A stretch of 64,000 nt of DNA from Methylobacterium planeticum (lineage in GTDB: Bacteria; Pseudomonadota; Alphaproteobacteria; Rhizobiales; Beijerinckiaceae), in the NCBI RefSeq assembly GCF_008806345.1, contig NZ_VZZJ01000001.1:347777-411776 (forward strand), written 5' to 3'. A program made the position numbers and the translations under genes. Below the pieces are notes generated by a model that saw only the letters and a program-made list of their open reading frames with translations, was not told the DNA's origin and searched no databases. This document shows positions 56,841 through 64,000 of this stretch, in pieces (the first letter of the stretch is position 1; every line of letters begins with the position of its first letter).

Positions 56841-57572
56841 CTAGATCCCGAGGCCGGGACCGAGCCGGGCGCGGCAGCGGGCGAGCGCCGCGAAGGCTGC
56901 CGAGGAGTCCCGTGCGAGGCGGATGAGGCTGCCGAGGCCGACCGAGCCGCGCGCCAGGGCCGCCAGGACCTTGAGGATATCGGGCTCGCCGTTCGGCTTC
57001 AGCGCCTCAGCGGCGAAGGCCGGAAGCGCCCGGTGGGCCGGATCGCAGACGACCCGGATCGCCCCGAAGGGCAGGCCGTTCCGGGCCGCGAAGGCGGCGG
57101 CGACGTGCGATTCCATATCGACGGCGGCGGCCCCCGACGCCCCGCGGAGCTCGTTCTTGCCGGCCACCGCCATCACCGCGGCGTCGACGCCCGCGAGATC
57201 GGCGGTGACGACCCGCAGGTGGGGATCGGCGAGCCGGTCGAGGAATGCGCGCATCAGGGCGGCGTCCGTCGGTGAGCGCCCGTCCTCCGCGATGATCCCC
57301 GACGCGACCACCACGTCGCCCGGCGCCAGAGACGGGTCGAGGCCCCCCGCGATGCCGAAGCTCACGACGGCCCGGCAGCCGGCCTCGGCGCGCTCGGCGA
57401 GCAGCCGGCGCAGCCGGTGCGGATTGCCGCCGGTCCCGACCGCGATCACGCCCGGCCCCTCGGCGAGGCGCGCCTCTTTGGCGAGCCCCGTGACGGCGAG
57501 GACCGGCCGCCGCACGGCTCCCGGACCGCCGAGGGGCGCGGCAGCGGCGTCGGTCGGCGCGTCAGGCATCAT
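56841..57572 (-). CDS. hpnG: Adenosylhopane phosphorylase HpnG
   Basis: A nucleoside-phosphorylase-fold enzyme of 243 residues that releases adenine from adenosylhopane, giving (phospho)ribosylhopane. It has GTGGNPHRLRRLL, VVSFGIAGGLDPSLAPGDVVVA and VDMESHVAAAFAARNGLPFGAIRVV (nucleoside-phosphorylase core with the Met-Glu base motif). ATG 57572 or 57569. It follows shc on the same strand after 69 bases. Confidence 0.9.
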   Translation of the reverse strand: MMPDAPTDAAAAPLGGPGAVRRPVLAVTGLAKEARLAEGPGVIAVGTGGNPHRLRRLLAERAEAGCRAVVSFGIAGGLDPSLAPGDVVVASGIIAEDGRSPTDAALMRAFLDRLADPHLRVVTADLAGVDAAVMAVAGKNELRGASGAAAVDMESHVAAAFAARNGLPFGAIRVVCDPAHRALPAFAAEALKPNGEPDILKVLAALARGSVGLGSLIRLARDSSAAFAALARCRARLGPGLGI

Positions 57573-57641
57573 GCGGGGCCCGGTTCGGCTGGAGAGGCGG
57601 GGACAACGCCCGGGCGGCGGGCCGGCTCCGGCCCACAGCAC

Positions 57642-59639
57642 TCACATCCCGAAGGCGACCTGCCGGGTGTTGCTGCGCTTCAGGTTGCGATAGCGCGCCA
57701 TGGCCCAGAGGGGGAAGAACTTCGAGTAGCCGTGGTAGCGCAGGTAGAACACCCGCGGGAACCCGGTCGCGGTGTAGCGCTCCTCGTTCCAGAAGCCGTC
57801 CCCCCCCTGGGTGCGCGCCAGGTAGTTGATGCCGCGGGTCACGGCCGGCTCGTTGGACGCCCCGGCCGCCATCAGGGCGAGCAGCGCCCAGGCGGTCTGC
57901 GAGGCCGTGCTGTAGCCGGGCTCGAAGGCCGGGTCGATCTTGTAGCTCGACGCGTCCTCGCCCCAGCCGCCATCGGGATTCTGGATGCGGATGAGCCAGG
58001 CCACGGCGCGCTGCACCTCGGGCGATTGCGGGTCGATGCCGGCCGCGTTCAGGGCGCAGAGCACCGACCAGGTGCCGTAGATGAAGTTCATGCCCCAGCG
58101 GCCGTACCAGCTGCCGTCCTTCTCCTGCTCCTTGAACAGGTAGGAGACGCCGCGATCGAGGGCCTTCGAGCTCTCCCGGGTCTCGCCGAGCTGGGCCAGC
58201 ATCGAGACGACCCGGGCGGTCACGTCCGCGGTCGGCGGATCGAGGAGCGCGCCGTGATCCGAGAACGGAATGTGGTTCAGATACATGTGGTTGTTGTCGG
58301 CGTCGAAGGCCGCCCAACCACCGTCGCTCGATTGAAGGCCCTCGACCCATTCGCGGGCCCGGGCGATCGAGGTGGTGTAGTCCGGCATGTCCGCCACGAG
58401 GCCGTGCTGGCGCATCGCCCGGTGCATCGCCATCACGACGACCGCGGTGTCGTCAAGGTCGGGGTAGTGGGCGTTCGCGTACTGGAAGGCCCAGCCGCCC
58501 GGGCGCACGTTGGGCCGGCGCGCGGCCCAGTCGCCCACGATGTCGAGGATCTGGCGGGGCTTCAGCCAGTCCAGGCCGCGGCGGGCCTGATGCTCGGCCT
58601 CGAGGCCGCCGGCCTCGAGCAGGGCGTGGCTGGCGAGCGCCGTGTCCCAGACCGGCGAGACGCAGGGCTGGACATAGGCCTCATGGTCCTTCTCGACGAC
58701 GAGCTTCTCGATCGCCTCGCAGGCGATGCGGACCTGCGGGTGATCGGAGGGGTAGCCCATCACCTCGTACATCAGGACGGTGTTGACCATCGCGGGGAAG
58801 ATGGCGCCGAGGCCGTCCTCGCCGTTCAGCCGCTCGCTCACCCAGGCGACGGCCTTCTCCTTGGCGCGCCGGCGCGGCTTCTTGGGGAGGTAGTCCTCGA
58901 CCTTCTGCAGCACCCGGTCGATGCCGCCGAAGATCGGGGTCCAGGGCCAGGTCGCGTGGGGGGAGCCCGGCCAGGTGAGGACATGGTCCGGTGGGGTGAC
59001 GAAGAGCTCCTGCACGCCGATGCCACGCGGATTGCGGGCCCGGGGCTTCGTCGCCTGCAGGACGAACATGGGCACCATCACGCAGCGCGCCCAGTACGAG
59101 ACCTTGTCGAGATGGAACGGGAACCACTTCGGCAGGAACATCACCTCGACGGGCATCACCGGGACGGCGCGCCAGGGCACCTCGCCGTAGAGGGCGAGGA
59201 GGAAGCGGGTGAAGACGTTGGCATTCGAGGCGCCGCCGCGCGACAGGATCGCCTCGCGGGCACGGCGCATATGCGGGGCCTCGATGTCGTCGCCGATCAT
59301 CTTGAGGGCGAAATAGGCCTTCACGCTGGCGCTGATGTCGAAGGGCCCTTCGTGCACCAGGGCCCAGCCGCCGTGCTTGCCCTGGGTCCGGCGCAGGTAG
59401 TGACCGATCTTGGCCTCGAGGCCGGGGCGGGGGTTCGTGGCGCGGAACTGGTGGAACAGGATGTACTCGGACGGGATGGTGGCATCCGCCTCGAGCTCGA
59501 AGCAGATGTGGCCGTCGGACTGCGCGAGGCGCGTCAGCGCCCGCGTGGCGCTCGCGACGCCGCGCTCGACATCCTCCAGGGAAATGTCCTGAGTCTTCGG
59601 GCGCTGCAGCGCCTCGACCTTGTTCACAGCCTCTCGCAT
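57642..59639 (-). CDS. shc: Squalene-hopene cyclase
   Basis: It cyclises squalene to hop-22(29)-ene and hopanol at the membrane. The 665-residue protein has the catalytic DXDDTA motif at 394-399 (DLDDTA), several QW repeats (for example DGGWAAFDADN, DGSWYGRWG, DGGWGED, QTAWALLAL) and the FHLDKVSYWARCVMVP region that lines the substrate channel. Length is normal. It is the centre of the hpnACDE-shc-hpnG operon (hpnF in cluster naming). Confidence 0.97.
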   Translation of the reverse strand: MREAVNKVEALQRPKTQDISLEDVERGVASATRALTRLAQSDGHICFELEADATIPSEYILFHQFRATNPRPGLEAKIGHYLRRTQGKHGGWALVHEGPFDISASVKAYFALKMIGDDIEAPHMRRAREAILSRGGASNANVFTRFLLALYGEVPWRAVPVMPVEVMFLPKWFPFHLDKVSYWARCVMVPMFVLQATKPRARNPRGIGVQELFVTPPDHVLTWPGSPHATWPWTPIFGGIDRVLQKVEDYLPKKPRRRAKEKAVAWVSERLNGEDGLGAIFPAMVNTVLMYEVMGYPSDHPQVRIACEAIEKLVVEKDHEAYVQPCVSPVWDTALASHALLEAGGLEAEHQARRGLDWLKPRQILDIVGDWAARRPNVRPGGWAFQYANAHYPDLDDTAVVVMAMHRAMRQHGLVADMPDYTTSIARAREWVEGLQSSDGGWAAFDADNNHMYLNHIPFSDHGALLDPPTADVTARVVSMLAQLGETRESSKALDRGVSYLFKEQEKDGSWYGRWGMNFIYGTWSVLCALNAAGIDPQSPEVQRAVAWLIRIQNPDGGWGEDASSYKIDPAFEPGYSTASQTAWALLALMAAGASNEPAVTRGINYLARTQGGDGFWNEERYTATGFPRVFYLRYHGYSKFFPLWAMARYRNLKRSNTRQVAFGM

Positions 59640-59681
59640 CGTCCTCGCCTCACCGGCCTCCTTCTCAGGCGGCCGTATGCC

Positions 59682-60968
59682 TCACGCCGCGCCGCGTCCG
59701 AGTGCCGGTTCGCACATGAGTGCGAGCGCGGCGGTTTTCCCTGAGCGGATCGCCCCCTCGATCGTCGATGGCAGACCGGTCGCGGTCCAATCGCCTGCCA
59801 GGACGAGATTCTCGTAATTCGTCGCTGCCCCCGGGCGCCGCGCCGCCTCTTCGGGCGTTGCGGCGAAGGTTGCGCGCTTCTCCTTGACGATCTGCCAGCT
59901 TGGCAGTTCCGGAGCAAGATTGCTGAGGGTCGCGATTTCCGACCAGATCTGGCGTGCGAGGTCCTCGCGCGGCGTCTCGAGAAGCCGGTCGGCGCCGCTG
60001 ATGGTGACCGAATACCGGTCCGGGTAGGCGAACAGCCACTCGGTCAGGCCGTTTACGACACCGAGAAGAAGCGGGCTGCCGGGCTTCGGAGCCACAGCAA
60101 AATGTGCGTTCACGATCGAGCGGAAGCTCCGCGGCGCGGCTAGTCCCGGCAGGATCTCCGCGGCGACCCAGGGCGGCAGCGCCAGCACGACCGAATCATC
60201 GGGACCGAGATCCACGGGTGCGTCGTTGAAATCGAGGCGTGCGATCCGTCCGGCGCCGAAGGTCAAGCCGCGCAGGCGCCGACCGAAGCGGATCTCGGCG
60301 CCCTTGCGCCCCAGATGGGCCACGGCGGGGTCGACGAAGGCCACCGAGAGGCCGCCGACCGCCACGAGGGGGCGGCAGGCGCTGCCGCCGGCGCCGAGCG
60401 TCTCGCGCAGGATCCTGGCGGCAAGCCCGACATCGCTCTCACGGGGATCGGTGTTCAGGGCCGCGAGCAGCACGGGGTGCCACAGGCGCTCGTAGAGCAC
60501 GCCCTCGCAGGCCATGCTCTCGCCGATGGTGCCGCCCTGGCCCTCGGGCTTGCCGGCCGCGGCCTTCAGGATGCCGAGCGGCGCGAGGTAGTCGCGGGCG
60601 CGGCTGCCCGGCACGCGACGGGCCCGGCTGAGGATCCACCAGGGCAGGCGCCCGGCATTGGGGCGCAGGCGCCAGCGCTCGCCCGAGCGGAGGTCGGCGA
60701 AATCGAAGGCGGCCTCGTCCGGGCCGGTCAGGGCCTCCGCGGGCGCGCCGATCGTCCGCATGAAGGCGAGCGAATCGGTATTGCCCGACAGGAGCAGGTG
60801 GTTCCCGTTGTCGATCGTCAGCCCGAGCGTCGGGTCGTTGTAGGAGCGGCAACGCCCGCCCGCCTGCTTGGCGGCCTCGTGCAGGACCACATTCGCGCCG
60901 CGCTCGGCGAGCGAGACAGCGGCCGAGAGGCCGGCCAAGCCGGCGCCGACGACGTGGATCGTGCCCAT
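59682..60968 (-). CDS. hpnE: Squalene-forming FAD-dependent desaturase-like enzyme HpnE
   Basis: It reduces hydroxysqualene to squalene after HpnD and HpnC. The 428-residue flavoprotein has the N-terminal GAGLAGLSAA dinucleotide-binding site (from residue 8) and the GGRCRSY motif. A C-terminal FAD segment reads NLVLAGDWTATGLPSTIEGAIRSG (quoted in part). It starts at ATG 60968, overlapping the hpnD stop. The frame remains open upstream, but that is the hpnD shadow. Confidence 0.94.
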   Translation of the reverse strand: MGTIHVVGAGLAGLSAAVSLAERGANVVLHEAAKQAGGRCRSYNDPTLGLTIDNGNHLLLSGNTDSLAFMRTIGAPAEALTGPDEAAFDFADLRSGERWRLRPNAGRLPWWILSRARRVPGSRARDYLAPLGILKAAAGKPEGQGGTIGESMACEGVLYERLWHPVLLAALNTDPRESDVGLAARILRETLGAGGSACRPLVAVGGLSVAFVDPAVAHLGRKGAEIRFGRRLRGLTFGAGRIARLDFNDAPVDLGPDDSVVLALPPWVAAEILPGLAAPRSFRSIVNAHFAVAPKPGSPLLLGVVNGLTEWLFAYPDRYSVTISGADRLLETPREDLARQIWSEIATLSNLAPELPSWQIVKEKRATFAATPEEAARRPGAATNYENLVLAGDWTATGLPSTIEGAIRSGKTAALALMCEPALGRGAA

Positions 60969-61822
60969 CAGAGGAACCCGTGGCGCAGGGCGACCGCCAG
61001 GAGGGCGAGCTTGCCGGGCTTCACCCGCGCGCGGGGCGCCTGCCAGCCGCGCTTGAGCAGGGCGTCGAGATAGAGCCGATAGGCCGCCGCCATCAGGCGG
61101 GCGGCCTTCGTGGCTGCGCGGGGCGAGCGCCGGATGATCTCCCAGGTCGCCCGGTAATGCGCGTCGGCCTCGGCCGCGACGGCGGCGCAGACCTCGCCGA
61201 TGCGCGGATGCGCGATCGCGGCCTGCGGGGTCGGCGCGGTCAGGCCGATGCCGGCGAGCTTCTCGCGGGGCAGGTAGAGGCGGCCCCGCTCGGCATCCTC
61301 GTCGATGTCGCGCAGGATGTTGGTGAGCTGCAGCGCCCGGCCCTGATGCCAGGCGAGCTTGATGCCGTCGGCCTCGGGCATGCCGAAGATCCGGACGGAC
61401 AGGCGTCCGACCGCGCTCGCGACCCGGTCGCAATAGAGGTCGAGACTCGCCTCGTCCGGCGCCACGATGTCCTCGAAGGCGTCCATCGCCATGCCGTCGA
61501 TCACGGCTTGGAAATCCGCGCGCTTCAGGTCGTACCGGCGCACCGGCCCGACGAGGTCCCGGACGCGGGCCGGCGCCGTGCCGTCGTAGAGGGCGTCGAT
61601 GTCGGCGCGCCAGCGATCGAGCTCGGCGGCGCGCTGGTCGGCCGGGCCGCCGTCATCGGCCACGTCGTCGACCGCGCGGCAGAATGCGTAGACGGCGTAC
61701 ATTGCCTCGCGCCGCGGCTTCGGCAGCAGGCGCATGGCCGTGTAGAACGAGGAGCCGGCCGCCGGCAGGGCAGGGGCCTCCTCGCTCCGCGTTTCGGGCA
61801 TCGGCGTCGCGGTGGCGCTCAA
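60968..61822 (-). CDS. hpnD: Presqualene diphosphate synthase HpnD
   Basis: It condenses two farnesyl diphosphates to presqualene diphosphate. A 284-residue squalene/phytoene-synthase fold with the first Asp-rich motif DDVADD at residues 52-57 and the second around NILRDIDEDAERGR, then YLP. The start is TTG 61822, overlapping hpnC (TTGA), or ATG 61801. It is tightly coupled to hpnC and hpnE. Confidence 0.94.
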   Translation of the reverse strand: MSATATPMPETRSEEAPALPAAGSSFYTAMRLLPKPRREAMYAVYAFCRAVDDVADDGGPADQRAAELDRWRADIDALYDGTAPARVRDLVGPVRRYDLKRADFQAVIDGMAMDAFEDIVAPDEASLDLYCDRVASAVGRLSVRIFGMPEADGIKLAWHQGRALQLTNILRDIDEDAERGRLYLPREKLAGIGLTAPTPQAAIAHPRIGEVCAAVAAEADAHYRATWEIIRRSPRAATKAARLMAAAYRLYLDALLKRGWQAPRARVKPGKLALLAVALRHGFL

Positions 61823-62718
61823 CGGTGCGCTCCTTCAGCGGCGGCGCGGACGGCGCGCCCGCGGAACGGGCGGCGCGCCAGGGTTCCGAGGATCCCCCCG
61901 AAGGCCGTCAGCGCGAAGGCCGCCTTGCCGTGGTGGACCGTCTCGGAGAGCGGATCGCGGGTCGTCAGCCCGCGGGCCAGGACGACGGCCAGCCGATGGA
62001 TCGCGGCGATCTCGAGGGAGAGGCGCAGGTCGTCGATGAGGTCGGGCAGGATCGCGCCCGCGTCTAGCAACTCGAGCGTGCGCTCGGCGAGTTCCGCAAT
62101 CACCGCGCGCAGCTGTGGGCTCGCCCGCCCGGCGCCGAGCATCGCCACGTCGGCGCCGTGCCGGTCGAGGCTGTCCTGCGGAATGTAGACCCGGTCGAGA
62201 TCGCGGAAATCCTTGCCGCAATCCTGCAGGTGGTTGATGATCTGCAGGGCGGCGCAGATCTCGTCCGAGGCGGCCCAGACCCGGGCCGGATCCTCGCCGT
62301 GCACGTCGAGCACGTAGCGGCCGACCGGCATGGCCGAGTAGCGGCAATAATGGATCAGCTCGTCCCAATCCGCGTAGCGGCTCTTGCGTGCGTCCATCCG
62401 GAAGGCGTCGAGCAGTTCGAGGGCGTGGGTCGGCGGCAATCCGCGCGACGCGAGCTCCCGCCTCAGGGGGGCGGCCTCCGAATCCGCCGGCCCCTTGCCG
62501 GTCAAGGCGTCGGCCAACCCGTCGAGGAGCGCGATCTTGCGCTCGGGCGACAGCCCGTTGTGGTCCGCGACGTCGTCGCCGGCGCGCACGAAGTCGTAGA
62601 AGGCCAGGATCGCACCGCGGTGACGCGGGTGGATCAGACGGGAGGCGACCGGGAAGTTCTCGTCGCGGTGGCCCTTTCCGGAGCGCGCGTCGGTCGCGTT
62701 CTGCAGGCTCGCGCTCAC
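61819..62718 (-). CDS. hpnC: Hydroxysqualene synthase HpnC
   Basis: It converts presqualene diphosphate to hydroxysqualene. A 299-residue squalene-synthase-like fold with Asp-rich motif DDVAD at 48-52 and INHLQDCGKDFRDLDRVYIP as the second site, where Asn/Asp replace the usual Asp-rich pattern, typical of HpnC. GTG 62718 overlaps the hpnA stop (GTGA). The C-terminal tail is basic. Confidence 0.94.
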   Translation of the reverse strand: MSASLQNATDARSGKGHRDENFPVASRLIHPRHRGAILAFYDFVRAGDDVADHNGLSPERKIALLDGLADALTGKGPADSEAAPLRRELASRGLPPTHALELLDAFRMDARKSRYADWDELIHYCRYSAMPVGRYVLDVHGEDPARVWAASDEICAALQIINHLQDCGKDFRDLDRVYIPQDSLDRHGADVAMLGAGRASPQLRAVIAELAERTLELLDAGAILPDLIDDLRLSLEIAAIHRLAVVLARGLTTRDPLSETVHHGKAAFALTAFGGILGTLARRPFRGRAVRAAAEGAHR

Positions 62719-63740
62719 GTCAGGTACCCCGCGCCGCGGAACCACCGGATCGCGTCGGCCAGGCCCTCGCGATAGGGCCGCGCGGTGTAGCCGAGCTCGG
62801 ACCGCGCCTTGGCGTCCGTGAAGAACATCCGGTAGCGGGACATGCGGATGCCGTCGATGGTGGCGAAGGGCGCTTTGCCGGTGAAGCGCGCGATCTGCTC
62901 GGACACGAAGGCGATCGGGTAGACCACCGCCCGGGGCAGGTTCACGGTCGGCGGCTTGCGGCCGACCATGCCGGCGATGTCGGCGAGCATCTGCGACAGG
63001 AGCACGTTCTCGCCGCCGAGGATGTACTTCTCGCCGACGCGGCCCCTGCGGAGGGCGAGGAGGTGCCCGGCCGCGACGTCGTCCACATGCGCGAGGTTGA
63101 GCCCGGTGTCGACGAAGGCGGGCATGCGGCCGAGCGCGGCCTCCTGGATGATGCGACCGGTGGGCGTCGGCTTCACGTCCCGCGGGCCGATCGGCGTCGA
63201 GGGGTTCACGATCACGGCCGGCAGGCCGTCGCGCGCCACCATCTCGTCGACGACGCGCTCGGCCACGACCTTGCTGCGCTTGTAGGCGCCGATCGCGGTG
63301 CCGGGGGTGAGGGGACGGGTCTCGTCGGCCGGGCTGCCGTCGTCGTGAGGCTTGATGGTGGCGACGCTCGACGTGTAGACGATCCGCTCAACGCCCGCCC
63401 TCAGGGCCGCCTCCATGAGCAGGCGCGTGCCGTCGCGGTTGGTCCGGACCAGCTCCTCCATGTCGGGCGCCCAGAGCCGGTAATCGGCCGCCGCGTGGAC
63501 GAGGTAGCGCATCCCCTGCATGGCGCGGGCGACGGCCGCGGCATCGCGCATGTCGCCCTCGGCGAACTCGACGTCGGTCCAAGTCAGGTTCGTGCGCGGG
63601 CTCGAGGCGCGCACCAGGATCCGGACCGGAAAGCCGGCCGCCCGAAACACGTCGACCAGGGCAGCGCCGAGGAATCCGCTCGCACCGGTGATCAACACGG
63701 GGCCGGGATCGGAGAAGCCGGTCTGGGTCGCCTCTGCCAT
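62715..63740 (-). CDS. hpnA: Hopanoid-associated sugar epimerase HpnA (extended SDR)
   Basis: A 341-residue NAD-dependent epimerase/dehydratase-fold protein with GASGFLGAALV near the N-terminus and the YKRSK (YxxxK) catalytic pair. It is a standard first gene of hopanoid operons, but its exact substrate is unclear. ATG 63740 is chosen; the frame opens with GTG 63743. The next gene of many clusters, hpnB, is missing here: hpnC follows directly. Confidence 0.92.
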   Translation of the reverse strand: MAEATQTGFSDPGPVLITGASGFLGAALVDVFRAAGFPVRILVRASSPRTNLTWTDVEFAEGDMRDAAAVARAMQGMRYLVHAAADYRLWAPDMEELVRTNRDGTRLLMEAALRAGVERIVYTSSVATIKPHDDGSPADETRPLTPGTAIGAYKRSKVVAERVVDEMVARDGLPAVIVNPSTPIGPRDVKPTPTGRIIQEAALGRMPAFVDTGLNLAHVDDVAAGHLLALRRGRVGEKYILGGENVLLSQMLADIAGMVGRKPPTVNLPRAVVYPIAFVSEQIARFTGKAPFATIDGIRMSRYRMFFTDAKARSELGYTARPYREGLADAIRWFRGAGYLT

Positions 63741-63897
63741 CACGCTCGTATCGTCGAGGAAAAACGGCGCCCGAGGATGCGTTTCACCCTGGGCGGCCCG
63801 TCGCGCCGCGCGCTTGTCTCATCGAACGGCGCAGGGAACAAGGATATGCCGGCCACAGTGCGGACGAAGCCGCGCGTGGCCGCCTGGAAGCCGCGTC

Positions 63898-64000
63898 TCA
63901 GGCGAGACGCAGCCGGCTGCCGGCCCGGCTGTCCTGACGCCCGGGCAGGGTGTCCTGGACGAGGCGGACGATGGCGGGGGCGTCGAGGCCGGCCTGGGCG
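63898..64000 (-). CDS. C-terminal fragment of a protein entering from the right edge
   Basis: An open minus-strand frame ends at TGA 63898-63900. Its last 33 residues (AQAGLDAPAIVRLVQDT and so on) look like a genuine Ala/Arg-rich helix end. No family can be told from the fragment, and I cannot say whether it is hpnB. Confidence 0.4.
   Translation of the reverse strand, partial: AQAGLDAPAIVRLVQDTLPGRQDSRAGSRLRLA

Noticed and set aside
59682..61433. HpnE fused to an upstream domain
   Set aside because: The added part is an out-of-frame reading of hpnD; ATG 60968 gives a proper FAD-binding start.

Overview
The window is GC-rich (roughly 70 %) alphaproteobacterial chromosome. The gene set points to the Hyphomicrobiales, most likely Methylobacterium or a close relative. 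The evidence is a large hopanoid cluster with cyclitol-ether genes, several paired GGDEF proteins, an alphaproteobacterial flagellin of unusual size, a propionyl-CoA carboxylase alpha subunit, and a NepR-like small protein. I saw no rRNA, tRNA, CRISPR array, insertion sequence or prophage. Most of the many long open frames are antisense or out-of-frame shadows caused by GC-rich codons.

Layout. 1-12.7 kb holds housekeeping genes: prfB with its programmed frameshift, an M23 peptidase, a Bcp-type peroxiredoxin, a 1150-residue AsmA/YhdP-like lipid-transport protein, tyrS and anmK back to back, aroC, ribB and an AraC-type regulator. 12.9-22.3 kb is an envelope, motility and signalling stretch: a 950-residue flagellin with five repeated modules, a DUF2336 protein, an HDAC-like deacetylase, an L,D-transpeptidase lipoprotein and two membrane diguanylate cyclases. 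22.4-33.4 kb carries pccA, a TonB receptor divergent from a PepSY membrane protein (iron uptake), and small metabolic genes. 33.5-38.9 kb contains an EF-P modification set (epmB-epmA divergent from efp), a DUF1624 membrane protein, a double cold-shock-domain protein and a DUF192 protein. 38.9-44.6 kb is a mixed region with a dienelactone hydrolase, a lone receiver protein beside a NepR-like protein, a degenerate alpha/beta hydrolase, a GST and a MipA-like porin.

44.7-63.7 kb is an almost complete hopanoid island. hpnA-C-D-E, shc and hpnG run on the minus strand from farnesyl-diphosphate condensation through squalene and hopene; HpnG acts after HpnH. hpnH (plus) adds the adenosyl side chain. 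hpnN (minus) exports hopanoids. hpnL-M-I-J-K (plus) cover transport functions and conversion of bacteriohopanetetrol (BHT) to GlcNAc-BHT, glucosaminyl-BHT and BHT cyclitol ether. hpnB, hpnO and hpnP are not in the window.

The most interesting point is a gene divergent from hpnL that encodes a clear arginine:glycine-amidinotransferase homologue. Guanidine-substituted BHT cyclitol ethers are known from Methylobacterium, and as far as I know the enzyme installing the guanidine is not established. This gene is a strong positional candidate. A second new signal is a two-block 38-bp element found upstream of hpnH and, in the same relative orientation, upstream of bcp.
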